64,000 nucleotides of DNA from Lachnospiraceae bacterium. GTDB lineage: Bacteria; Bacillota; Clostridia; Lachnospirales; Lachnospiraceae. Made by a program: the position numbers and the translations under genes. The first letter of the stretch is position 1, and every line of letters begins with the position of its first letter. This document shows positions 47,121-54,995 of the stretch, one piece after another. Where the stretch lies: assembly GCA_017936785.1 (NCBI GenBank), contig JAGBEV010000013.1, positions 1-64,000 of the forward strand, given 5' to 3'. A model generated the notes under the pieces. The model saw nothing but the letters and a program-made list of their open reading frames with translations, had not been told where the DNA came from and did not search any database.

Positions 47121-48059
47121 TTGAATTTTATTGTTTTTGATCTGGAGTGGAATCAGTCTGCTTCCGGAAAAAGGTATACCAACAAGAAGCTTCCCTTTGA
47201 AATCATAGAAATCGGGGCTGTTAAACTAAATAGCGATCTGGAAGAAATCGGAAGATTTAATGAACTGGTAAAGCCAAAGGTATATAAAAATATCAATCGG
47301 ATCACGGGAAATATCGTTCATTTAAATATGGAAGAATTGAGAAATGCCAGGTCCTTTGATAAAGTATTGAAATCTTTCATGGATTTCTGTGGTGAAGATT
47401 ATCTGTTTTGTACATGGGGAAATCTGGATCTCATTGAATTACAGAGAAATATTAAGTTCCATCATTTGCAATCATTATCTGATGAACCGATACGATTTTT
47501 GGATGTTCAAAAGATATTTGCTTTGCAGTTTGAAGGAAAGAAAAGCCAGCATACATTGGAATATGCAGTTGATCTTTGTAATATCAGCAAAGATATTCCT
47601 TTCCACAGAGCCTTTTCGGACGCATATTATACGGCAAAAGTGCTAACCTGTTTAAAACCGGAATATCGCGAAAGATATTCTTTTGATACATTTCATCTGC
47701 CAAAAAGCAAAAAAGAAGAGGTCAGGATTCTGTTTGATGATTATTATAAATATATCACCAGAGGATTTGATACAAAATCAAAGGCTTTAAATGACAGAGA
47801 AGTCCAATACAGCGGATGTTATCTGTGCAAACGGCGGGTTTCCAAACCAATTAAATGGTTTACCAATAACAGTAAGCACTATTATTGTGTTTCCTGCTGT
47901 AAAAAGCATGGTTATATTAAAGGAAAAATCCGGTTGAAAAAAACAGAGGATGGAAAGATCTATATTGTTAAGACCATGAAACAGATTTCAGAAGAGCAGA
48001 TGCAGGAAATTAAAGAAAAATATGAAAAGATAAAAAATCAGGCACAGGCCACTTCTTAG
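47121..48059 (+). CDS. DEDDh 3'-5' exonuclease (KapD-like) with C-terminal zinc ribbon
   Basis: The 312-aa protein opens with exonuclease motif I FIVFDLEWN (Asp7, Glu9). Motif II lies near FCTWGNLDL (Asp) and motif III HRAFSDAYYTAKV (His, Asp), completing the DEDDh set. After residue ~225 there is an added domain with CYLCKRRVS and YYCVSCCKKHG, a four-Cys zinc ribbon not found in plain KapD. The TTG at 47106 is in frame, but GGGGAG is seven bases before the TTG at 47121, which also gives the normal N-terminus. It probably acts on RNA or DNA 3' ends; the zinc ribbon may confer substrate choice. Confidence 0.85.
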   Translation: MNFIVFDLEWNQSASGKRYTNKKLPFEIIEIGAVKLNSDLEEIGRFNELVKPKVYKNINRITGNIVHLNMEELRNARSFDKVLKSFMDFCGEDYLFCTWGNLDLIELQRNIKFHHLQSLSDEPIRFLDVQKIFALQFEGKKSQHTLEYAVDLCNISKDIPFHRAFSDAYYTAKVLTCLKPEYRERYSFDTFHLPKSKKEEVRILFDDYYKYITRGFDTKSKALNDREVQYSGCYLCKRRVSKPIKWFTNNSKHYYCVSCCKKHGYIKGKIRLKKTEDGKIYIVKTMKQISEEQMQEIKEKYEKIKNQAQATS

Positions 48060-48075
48060 GGCTTGTGCCTTTCTA
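48040..48075 (+). terminator. exonuclease gene terminator
   Basis: Stem AGGCACAGGCC / GGGCTTGTGCCT (48040-48050 with 48059-48070) spans the stop codon and is followed by TTTCTATT. It separates this gene from the converging carboxypeptidase gene. Confidence 0.75.
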
Positions 48076-48084
48076 TTATGATTT

Positions 48085-49569
48085 TTATCGGAAATCCAGC
48101 CTGTCATTTCTAAAACGGCTGCTTCTGCGCCGGCGCTTTCGGTTGATCCTGCTTTTTCTTCGCCTTGCAAAATTATAATTTCTGCAAAAAGCAATGGTAA
48201 ATATAGCGATGATAATGGCAATTAAAACTAAAAGGATAATTCCGATTACCTTTAAGATATTAACGAAAATGACCTTACCACCTGCAGAATCCGTATTGTT
48301 CTCATCCAGATCACCGGAAGAGATGGTTTCCGATTCAGATGAGAACTGATCTTCTACCGTTTGTGCAGGTGTCAGAGTAATAGAAGCATTTCCCACATCT
48401 GCTCCCTGATATTGATAGTAGATCGTCGCCAGCAGGGAATCAGAACCTTCTGTATTAGAGGTTTCGTAAGATAAAGAAGAAGTTAGATCACCAAAGGATA
48501 TAGTCTTTGGAATGATAACATAGCTGTCAGGGTTGATTTCAATAATAGGATCATTGCTGAAGAAAATATCGCTATCTGTATTAAACAGATCAGAATCATT
48601 GATGGTATAGTTGGTTTCATTTTCAGCGATATTCATTTTTTGAAAATTATTAAAGCCATAATCAAATAAAGTAATGGTATCTAAAAACTGGTTGGGAGAT
48701 TCCTCTCTCATAACAACACAGACCAGTTTGATGCCGTCTCTTTCCGCACAGGAAACCAGGGTTTGTCTGGAGTCGGATGTATACCCGGTTTTTCCGCCGA
48801 TGTATCCATCATAGGAATAAGTGCCGGCAGTTAAAGAATTATGAGTCCACAGATCGATATTATCCGGCTGTGTGTCCGTAGGCGGAATATTATAATAGTT
48901 GGTTCCTGCCATTTTTGACAAGGTTTCATTAGAAAAAAATGCACAGGCGATTGTGGCAAGGTCCCTTGGAGTGGTATAATGATTTTCGTCATGGAGACCG
49001 TTGGTAGTAACAAAATGAGAATTGGTGCAGCCTAGTTCGGCAGCTTTTTGGTTCATCATTTCTACATAACCATCTATGCTGCCTGCAATATGTTCTCCAA
49101 CAGCATTGCAGACTTCATTGGCAGAGTAAACGAGAATACCGTAAAGGCATTGCTCCATGGAAATAGATTGTCCCACATCCATACCCATGTTGGAGGAGCC
49201 TTTTTCGATACTGAAAACGGCTTCATTAGAGAAAGAAACCATTTCATCCAAAGAAGAATTTTCAATGGCAACTAAAGATGTTAAAATCTTAGTTGTACTG
49301 GCAGGATATAATTTTTCGTCGATATTTTTGGCATAAAGGATCGTGCCGGTATTAGCTTCCATTAAAATGGCGCCTTCTGCACCGATTTCAGGACCCTGAG
49401 GCCAGTTTTCTATTTCATTGCTTTGTATAGGTAAGGATTTACGGGCTTCTGCTTCTTCCCGATAATCCCGTTCTGCAAAAACAGTTTTTTCATGGGTAAA
49501 AAGATTTACAACACAGATTGCTGCGCAAAGGCTGATAACACCTAATTTGTGTAAGAAATTGTGATGCAT
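48085..49569 (-). CDS. D-alanyl-D-alanine carboxypeptidase (PBP5/DacF type)
   Basis: The 494-aa exported penicillin-binding protein trims the terminal D-Ala of peptidoglycan stems. The signal peptide is residues 1-32. The active-site motifs are STTK (91-94, Ser91 nucleophile), SAN (149-151) and KTG (260-262). A C-terminal beta domain and an acidic Ser/Glu linker follow. The protein ends in a membrane helix (VIGIILLVLIAIIIAIFTI) and a very basic tail of about 30 residues rich in Arg. The usual PBP5 anchor is an amphipathic helix, so the true transmembrane anchor with a cytoplasmic Arg tail is unusual. It is divergent from trmB. Confidence 0.93.
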   Translation of the reverse strand: MHHNFLHKLGVISLCAAICVVNLFTHEKTVFAERDYREEAEARKSLPIQSNEIENWPQGPEIGAEGAILMEANTGTILYAKNIDEKLYPASTTKILTSLVAIENSSLDEMVSFSNEAVFSIEKGSSNMGMDVGQSISMEQCLYGILVYSANEVCNAVGEHIAGSIDGYVEMMNQKAAELGCTNSHFVTTNGLHDENHYTTPRDLATIACAFFSNETLSKMAGTNYYNIPPTDTQPDNIDLWTHNSLTAGTYSYDGYIGGKTGYTSDSRQTLVSCAERDGIKLVCVVMREESPNQFLDTITLFDYGFNNFQKMNIAENETNYTINDSDLFNTDSDIFFSNDPIIEINPDSYVIIPKTISFGDLTSSLSYETSNTEGSDSLLATIYYQYQGADVGNASITLTPAQTVEDQFSSESETISSGDLDENNTDSAGGKVIFVNILKVIGIILLVLIAIIIAIFTIAFCRNYNFARRRKSRINRKRRRRSSRFRNDRLDFR

Positions 49570-49654
49570 TTGAATACTCCCTTATAAATTAATTAAACCA
49601 AATTTTATGATACACTAAAATAAGCAAAAAACAAAGTAAAAAAAGGAGAAATTT

Positions 49655-50299
49655 ATGAGACTTCGAAATATTAACGGCTCAAGAGAGATTATTGCCGATT
49701 CCCCATTTGTAATTCATGAACCGGAACAATATAAAGGAAAAATGAAAGAACTTTTCCAAAATCAGCATCCTTTACATATTGAAATAGGCATGGGAAAGGG
49801 AAAGTTTATTATGGAGCTGGCTTCACTTCATCCGGAAATAAACTACATCGGCATTGAAAAATATTCCAGCGTATTGCTGAGGGCTATTCAAAAAATGGAG
49901 CAGAATGAGCTGCCAAATTTAAAATTTATCCGTATGGATGCGGAAGATATTACCAATGTTTTTGATGAGGGTGAAGTAGACCGGATTTATTTGAATTTTT
50001 CCGATCCCTGGCCCAAAGACCGGCATGCAAAAAGAAGACTGCCTTCTAAAGAGTTTTTGGCAAGATATGATGTGATATTGATAAAGGAAGGAAAACTGGA
50101 ATTTAAAACAGATAATAAAGATTTATTTGATTTTGCACTGGAACAGCTGCCTTTGGCAGGTTGGGAAGCAGAAAAAGTAACTTTCGATCTGCATCATGAT
50201 GAAGAGATGAATCAGGGAAATATTATGACGGAGTATGAGGAAAGGTTTTCTGCCCTGGGAAATCCCATTTGCAAATATATAATACATAGAAGTAAATAA
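49655..50299 (+). CDS. trmB: tRNA (guanine-46-N7)-methyltransferase TrmB
   Basis: The 214-aa SAM-dependent enzyme has the SAM site HIEIGMGKGKFIMELA, IGIEKYSSVLLRAI, and the catalytic NFSDPWPKDRHAKRR motif diagnostic for TrmB. It methylates G46 in the tRNA variable loop. AAAGGAGAAA precedes the ATG. Confidence 0.96.
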   Translation: MRLRNINGSREIIADSPFVIHEPEQYKGKMKELFQNQHPLHIEIGMGKGKFIMELASLHPEINYIGIEKYSSVLLRAIQKMEQNELPNLKFIRMDAEDITNVFDEGEVDRIYLNFSDPWPKDRHAKRRLPSKEFLARYDVILIKEGKLEFKTDNKDLFDFALEQLPLAGWEAEKVTFDLHHDEEMNQGNIMTEYEERFSALGNPICKYIIHRSK

Positions 50300-50325
50300 T
50301 AAAAAATATTTTATTTATATAAATA

Positions 50326-50396
50326 CCCCCCTTTTCAAAAGTGGACATGTCTTCTATTGGCAGATATGTTCATTTTTTGATAAAGGGGGTTTGCTT
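50326..50396. terminator. terminator between trmB and the antiporter gene
   Basis: A long imperfect hairpin whose outer stem pairs CCCCCTTT (50327-50334) with AAAGGGGG (50382-50389), with further pairing inside, ends in a T-rich run. It lies between converging genes and can serve both. Confidence 0.7.
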
Positions 50397-50437
50397 TTAA
50401 TTATTATAGTGTGTTTAAATTTTGTTTGTACAGGATC

Positions 50438-51634
50438 TTATACCTGAAGAGCAGATTCCTGTACAGGCTTATCTTTATTAAAAAGTAGCTTTAAAATAAT
50501 CGGTGTCAAAACGGAAGAACAGATGATCAGCAAAATAACTGCAGTAAAAAATTCTGAAGTGATCATGCCGACGGATAAACATTTTTGAGCAACAATTAAA
50601 GCAACTTCTCCGCGAGTCATCATGCCTACTCCGATTTTTAGAGAATCACTCCAGCCAAATTTACAGATTTTTGCCATCAGACCGCAGCCGATAATTTTAG
50701 TCAGAAGGGCTACAACTACAAAAGCAATACAGAAAAACAGCAATTTTGTATTCATAGTATCAAAAGTAGTTTTCAATCCGATGCCTACAAAAAATATAGG
50801 GGCAAAGATCATATAGGTGCTGATGTGGGCTTTATTATTGATATAATCCGCATCTTTTAAGTTACAGAGAATGATACCTGCCACATATGCTCCGGTAATG
50901 TCAGCAATGCCAAAATATTTTTCTGCCAGATACGCTAAAGTAAAGCAAAGCACAAATCCAAAAATCGGAATTCTCTGGGTATGAGGATTGCGGTTATCCA
51001 GCCATTTAAAGAATTTGTATGCCACAATACCGCCTACAATAGCAACGATAAAGAAAAGAATTGTTTTGATAATGACCATGGAAGGCTTAACATCAGGATT
51101 TTTAAATCCAATCACAAAAGTCAGGACAACGATACCGATTACATCATCAATTATAGCAGAACTTAAAATAGTTGTACCGACCATTCCTTTTAATTTACCC
51201 AATTCCTGAAGTGCAGCAACGGTAATGCTGACACTGGTTGCTGTCATAATGGCGCCGATGGACATGGCAGCAAAAAAGTTTTCCGTGCCCACACCTTCAA
51301 ATCCATAAAATGCAAAATAAAGAAGCGCTCCGAAAATAAAGGGAATAAATACACCATTGCAGGCAATAGCAAGTGCCTTTGGTCCTGTTTTGATCAGATC
51401 TTTTAAATCAGTTTCCAGTCCTGCAGAAAACATAACCAGAATAACACCGATTTCAGCCATTTTGGTAATGAAATCCGATTGTTGTACAAGACCCAGAAAA
51501 CATGGTCCGATCAAAAGTCCGGCAATAATCTGTCCCGCAACCTGAGGAGCCTTTAATTTACGGGCGACCATTCCGCATATTTTTGCAGATAATAAAATAA
51601 TTGCCAAATCTCTGAGTATTTCATAAGTTTCCAT
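50438..51634 (-). CDS. CPA2-family Na+(K+)/H+ antiporter
   Basis: The 398-aa transporter has about 12 membrane segments and the CPA2 hallmarks: QVAGQIIAGLLIGP, MFSAGLETDL, an IIDDVIGIVVL helix with the paired Asp residues used in ion exchange, and MMTRGEVALIVAQ. It exchanges Na+ or K+ for protons across the cytoplasmic membrane. No RCK/TrkA-N domain follows. AAAGGAT precedes the ATG at 51634; the in-frame start at 51694 lacks one. Confidence 0.9.
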   Translation of the reverse strand: METYEILRDLAIILLSAKICGMVARKLKAPQVAGQIIAGLLIGPCFLGLVQQSDFITKMAEIGVILVMFSAGLETDLKDLIKTGPKALAIACNGVFIPFIFGALLYFAFYGFEGVGTENFFAAMSIGAIMTATSVSITVAALQELGKLKGMVGTTILSSAIIDDVIGIVVLTFVIGFKNPDVKPSMVIIKTILFFIVAIVGGIVAYKFFKWLDNRNPHTQRIPIFGFVLCFTLAYLAEKYFGIADITGAYVAGIILCNLKDADYINNKAHISTYMIFAPIFFVGIGLKTTFDTMNTKLLFFCIAFVVVALLTKIIGCGLMAKICKFGWSDSLKIGVGMMTRGEVALIVAQKCLSVGMITSEFFTAVILLIICSSVLTPIILKLLFNKDKPVQESALQV

Positions 51635-51750
51635 TTTTACAGATCCTTTCGTTTCATACCTTCCCAACACAAAATTTAGCAGAGTCCAAAGCATACTGCA
51701 AGAAAAAAATTGTTTTTTTTAAGATTCAGCAAAAAAAACAAAAAAATTTA

Positions 51751-51779
51751 TTGAAAGAAAAATATTTGTGTTGTATATT
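51751..51779 (+). promoter_or_regulatory. tRNA-Pro promoter
   Basis: TTGAAA (51751-51756), 17 bases and TATATT (51774-51779), about 57 bases before the mature tRNA. Confidence 0.6.
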
Positions 51780-51836
51780 ATTATATGTGCCCGATTATAA
51801 TTAGGCATATTTGATTTGGTGTTAAAAAATATGTAT

Positions 51837-51910
51837 CGAAGCGTGGCTCAGTTTGGTAGAGCGCTGCGTTCGGGACGCAGAGGTCGCAGGTTCAAATCCT
51901 GTCGCTTCGA
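51837..51910 (+). tRNA. tRNA-Pro (anticodon CGG)
   Basis: Cloverleaf: acceptor CGAAGCG / CGCTTCG, D arm GGCTCAGTTTGGTAGAGC, anticodon stem CTGCG / CGCAG with loop TTCGGGA (anticodon 51871-51873 = CGG), T-loop GTTCAAATC, discriminator A. It reads CCG. tRNA 3' ends are common integration sites, but no integrase or repeated tRNA tail was seen nearby. Confidence 0.96.
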
Positions 51911-51987
51911 CTTGGAAAAGGGCTGGCTTGAGATTGAATCAGGCTGGTTCTTTTCATTTTAAGGAAGTAAACGGGAGGTTAAAAGTT

Positions 51988-52476
51988 GTGGGGTTATTGA
52001 CAAATTTATTGAAAAAAGAAGCGCAGAAGCTGGCATCAAATGTGGTTTCGGATGTGGTTTCTGAATTTATGCCGGGGGCAAATGCTTCTGCAGAAAGGTC
52101 TTTCACCGGTGGAACTGATTCAACAAGGGGTCAGGTAGGAAAAAAGAAAGACAAAGATGGAGAACGTGGACTGCGTGAGAGGTTAGAAGAGGTTTTAAAC
52201 CAGGAATGGTATGGCTATGAGCTTCGGAGAGAAATAGCTGCCAGGGAATTAGGGGCACAGCCGGGAGCCAGAGCATACAGTTATGGGCTTTATCAAAATG
52301 GAGAGCCTAAAGCCATGATCATGATTTTAAATAACAGAAATCATTATTGCAGGAAAGATGTGGTTCTTGCCAGAGAAGCATGTGAGGAAAAAGGAATTCC
52401 TTATATGAATTTTATGAGCCATCTTCCTAACAGAACGGAATACATATCCCAAAGGTTAAGAGATAATATTTTATAA
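51988..52476 (+). CDS. hypothetical protein, possible nuclease-like C-terminal domain
   Basis: The protein is 162 aa from a GTG start with GGGAGG nine bases upstream. The frame is open back through tRNA-Pro, which is not coding. The N-terminus (LLTNLLKKEAQKLASNVVSD) is helical and amphipathic. A Gly/Lys/Asp-rich linker follows, and then a compact domain with YGYELRREIAARELGA, YSYGLYQNGEPKAMIMIL, NHYCRKDVVLAREACEEKGI and PYMNFMSHLPNR. The last part resembles the layout of restriction-endonuclease-like (PD-(D/E)xK) folds such as DUF2726, but the catalytic acids are not clear. It lies directly upstream of the structured block and reverse transcriptase. Function is unknown. Confidence 0.55.
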   Translation: MGLLTNLLKKEAQKLASNVVSDVVSEFMPGANASAERSFTGGTDSTRGQVGKKKDKDGERGLRERLEEVLNQEWYGYELRREIAARELGAQPGARAYSYGLYQNGEPKAMIMILNNRNHYCRKDVVLAREACEEKGIPYMNFMSHLPNRTEYISQRLRDNIL

Positions 52477-52530
52477 TTTTTAAAACATTGGAAGAGGTGA
52501 TAATATTTTCTTCTGATGACAATATCGCAT

Positions 52531-52673
52531 AAAAAGAAAGAGAAATGTAACAATTGTTGCACCCGTGGCGGATAAAGCATACTCTGTAAATGATTTTGCG
52601 GGTAGTCTGAGTATGTTCAGTCTTGTGTGATAAGCACGGCTTTATCACTTCAAAGCATTTTCTCTTTCTTTTT
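52531..52673 (+). ncRNA. structured non-coding block upstream of the reverse transcriptase
   Basis: Arms 52531-52547 and 52656-52673 pair perfectly over 17 bp except for one bulged T (purine-rich AAAAAGAAAGAGAAATG against its complement). The 108-base interior holds a stem CATACTC / GAGTATG (52578-52584 with 52609-52615) and a hairpin GTGATAA / TTATCAC (52627-52633 with 52642-52648). Competing with the latter, GATAAAGC (52571-52578) is an exact complement of GCTTTATC (52639-52646). The block ends 28 bases before the GTG of the reverse transcriptase gene. Flanking complementary arms next to an RT gene resemble the a1/a2 layout of retron RNAs or ncRNAs of other defence RTs. A plain terminator for the upstream gene is the simplest alternative, since the 3' arm ends in T6. 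Confidence 0.45.
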
Positions 52674-52701
52674 TATATGTATGGGTAAATAATAGGATAT
52701 A

Positions 52702-53961
52702 GTGAAATGTGAAAGAATATTTTGTTATGGGGATAAGGCTTTGGATAAGGATAAGTGTATATTGAATCTGTTGGATCAATCGGATTTATGGCAGCAGTTT
52801 TTGGACTATAAAATAGAACATCAGCATTTAAAAGGCGAAGAAGAAAAACAAATACGTATTTATATAGAAGAAAAGAGATTTGAAAAAGCAAAAAAACAAA
52901 TCATAGAGGGCAGTTTTCCGGGGGAATATCCGATTAAAAAGATTGTTAATAAAGAAGGAACTTCTAAAAAGAGAGTTGTTTATTCTTTTGGTGAAGATGT
53001 AAGCATTACATTAAAATTTATTGCATTCTGGCTTTATGCTTATGATGACCATTTTGCATCTAACTGTTATGCCTTCCGTAGAAATTTTGGTGTGGGAAAT
53101 GCACTCAGGCGGATTTCCCGCAATCCGGACTTTCAGAAAAAATATTGTTATAAAGCCGATATCAGCAATTATTTTAATTCCATTGATACGGATATGTTAA
53201 TAAGTAAACTGGCTTTTATAAAAGATCAGGATAAAGCGTTATATGAAATTTTCTGCAGGATTTTGTCTGAAGAAAGAATCCTGGAAAACGGAATAATAAA
53301 AAAAGAAAAACACGGAGCTATGGCAGGGCTTCCCATTGCCCCCTTTTTTGCTAATGTTTATTTAAGTGAAACAGACCATTATTTCGAAGAAACAGGAACA
53401 GAGTATTTTCGCTATTCCGATGATATTTTGATTTTTGGGGATACCTGGGAAGAATTAAGGGAAAAAAAGAAATTGCTGTTAGAAATGTTGGGCAGTCATG
53501 GATTAGAGATCAACAGGTCAAAAGAAAGCATTTCAAAGCCCGGAGAACCATGGGAGTTTTTGGGATTCTCTTATCAGAATGGTGAATTTGATCTGTCGAA
53601 AAATACCATGAGAAAAATCAAAGGAAAAATTAAGCGAAAGGCGGATGCTCTAAGAAGATGGCAGAGAAAGAAGGAATTAACGCCGGATAAGGCGGCAATT
53701 GGTTTTATCCGTGCAATGAACCGGAAATTTTATGGCTATGAGGATAGCGATGATTTTACATGGAACCGCTGGTTTTTTCCGTATCTTACGGTAGATACAG
53801 GTTTGAGGGAAGTTGATCATTATATGCAGCAGTATATCCGGTATATTATTACAGGCAGACATTATAAGGGAAATTATCGGATTACTTATGAACAGATGAA
53901 GGCATGGGGTTACCGGAGTCTGGTTCATGAATATTACAAATACCAGGAAAAGGAACAATAA
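52702..53961 (+). CDS. stand-alone reverse transcriptase (retron/DRT/group-II-intron-like)
   Basis: The 419-aa protein is an RT without maturase, endonuclease or obvious extra catalytic domain. Motifs: RT2 region RVVYSFGEDVSITLKFIAFW and NCYAFRRNFGVGNA; RT3 YKADISNYFNSID (Asp153); RT4 AGLPIAPFFANVYLSE (209-222); RT5 FRYSDDILIF with YSDD at 238-241; RT6 HGLEINRSKE; RT7 EFLGFSYQNG. A basic stretch then leads to a C-terminal helical region of about 110 residues ending RSLVHEYYKY. The NAxxH and VTG motifs of retron RTs and the SQ motif of DGR RTs are not seen. The start is GTG, with AGGA upstream. The SMR gene follows after 18 bases. It is probably active (all Asp residues present); its biological role is not known. 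Confidence 0.88.
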   Translation: MKCERIFCYGDKALDKDKCILNLLDQSDLWQQFLDYKIEHQHLKGEEEKQIRIYIEEKRFEKAKKQIIEGSFPGEYPIKKIVNKEGTSKKRVVYSFGEDVSITLKFIAFWLYAYDDHFASNCYAFRRNFGVGNALRRISRNPDFQKKYCYKADISNYFNSIDTDMLISKLAFIKDQDKALYEIFCRILSEERILENGIIKKEKHGAMAGLPIAPFFANVYLSETDHYFEETGTEYFRYSDDILIFGDTWEELREKKKLLLEMLGSHGLEINRSKESISKPGEPWEFLGFSYQNGEFDLSKNTMRKIKGKIKRKADALRRWQRKKELTPDKAAIGFIRAMNRKFYGYEDSDDFTWNRWFFPYLTVDTGLREVDHYMQQYIRYIITGRHYKGNYRITYEQMKAWGYRSLVHEYYKYQEKEQ

Positions 53962-53979
53962 AAGGAAAGAAGGAATTTT

Positions 53980-54303
53980 ATGGAATATTTATTATTGATC
54001 CTTGCAATTGGGGCTGAAATAGTTGCAACTACATTTTTAAAATATTCAGAAGGATTTACAAAGCTTCTTCCTTCTTTGGTGTGTCTGGTTTCTTATATTA
54101 TCTGTTATGTATCATTTTCCAAGGCAGTCACAAAAATAAATCTGGGAGTTGCTTATGCTACATGGTGCGGAGTAGGAATTGTAGTTACTGCTCTGATTTC
54201 CTTTTTTGTTTTTAAAGAGAAGTTAACAATTTCCGGTATTTTTGGTATTATATGTATCGTAACAGGTTGTGTGGTATTGAATTTAAATGGAAACAGTCAT
54301 TGA
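53980..54303 (+). CDS. small multidrug resistance (SMR) family transporter
   Basis: The 107-aa protein has four membrane helices with the essential Glu at 13 (AIGAEIVATTFLKYSEGFT), the YATWCGVGIV motif of helix 3 and a GIICIVTGCVVLNL helix 4. Members export quaternary ammonium compounds or guanidinium as antiparallel dimers. Which subtype this is cannot be told by eye. AAAGGAAAGAAGG precedes the ATG. Its closeness to the RT gene suggests a shared transcript, perhaps by chance. Confidence 0.9.
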   Translation: MEYLLLILAIGAEIVATTFLKYSEGFTKLLPSLVCLVSYIICYVSFSKAVTKINLGVAYATWCGVGIVVTALISFFVFKEKLTISGIFGIICIVTGCVVLNLNGNSH

Positions 54304-54335
54304 TTTTCATGTGATTATGTGAGGAAGGCAGCTTT

Positions 54336-54956
54336 ATGGAACAAACTGTAAAAGTTATATTAGCATCAGGTTCTCCCCGCAGGAGAGAACTGTTTGGACA
54401 AATAGGAATAGAATTTACTGTTATAAAAAGTGATGCAGAGGAAATGATTACAAAAACCGTCCCGGAGGAAGTGGTAATGGAGCTTGCTATGCAAAAAGCG
54501 GCTGCTGTTAAAGAACAACTTTCGGAGGCGGATTTTTCATGTAAGGAAACTTTGATCGTGGGAGCAGATACCATTGTTGTTTCAGAAGGAAAAATTCTGG
54601 GAAAGCCCCGGGATGAAAAAGATGCACGAAAGATTCTCATGTCCTTATCAGGAAAAGAGCATTCGGTATTTACGGGTGTCAGGGGTATTTATGTGGATCA
54701 AAATGGGAAAATTGATGAAGAAAAAAGTTTTTGTTTTGCCGAGGAAACAGTTGTGATCATGTATCCGTTTCTAAAGGAGGAGGCAGAGGCATATATTAGG
54801 ACAAAGGAACCTATGGATAAAGCCGGTGCCTATGGAATTCAGGGAAAAGGCGCTGTTTTAGTAAAGGAAATCCGTGGAGATTATAATAATGTAGTAGGGT
54901 TTCCCCTGGCGGCATTTTTCCGCCTGGGTTGTCAGAAGAATTTCTTTCGATTATAA
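54336..54956 (+). CDS. maf: Maf-like nucleoside triphosphate pyrophosphatase
   Basis: The 206-aa enzyme shows the N-terminal ILASGSPRRRELF, the GADTIVV catalytic segment, KPRDEKDARKIL, the HSVFTGV motif and the YGIQGKGAVLVKEIRGDYNNVVGFPL C-terminal region. It hydrolyses dTTP, UTP or modified nucleotides to the monophosphate and is linked to septum control. GAGGAAGG precedes the ATG. Confidence 0.94.
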   Translation: MEQTVKVILASGSPRRRELFGQIGIEFTVIKSDAEEMITKTVPEEVVMELAMQKAAAVKEQLSEADFSCKETLIVGADTIVVSEGKILGKPRDEKDARKILMSLSGKEHSVFTGVRGIYVDQNGKIDEEKSFCFAEETVVIMYPFLKEEAEAYIRTKEPMDKAGAYGIQGKGAVLVKEIRGDYNNVVGFPLAAFFRLGCQKNFFRL

Positions 54957-54995
54957 TGAAAAATAAGATTTTTTAGAAAATTTTGGGGACTGATT

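Noticed and set aside
51837..51910. tRNA-Pro as an integration site of a genomic island
   Set aside because: No integrase, no repeated tRNA 3' end downstream, and the neighbouring genes look like ordinary chromosomal genes.
51853..51987. Longer start for the 51988 protein
   Set aside because: The extension would be read through the mature tRNA-Pro; the GTG at 51988 has a good Shine-Dalgarno.
52702..53961. Calling the RT a group II intron or a diversity-generating retroelement
   Set aside because: No maturase domain, no domain V/VI-like RNA downstream, and no template/variable repeat pair or DGR SQ motif were seen.
52531..53961. Calling the RT locus a classic retron
   Set aside because: The arms fit, but the NAxxH and VTG motifs of retron RTs are missing and no typical effector is fused or clearly adjacent.
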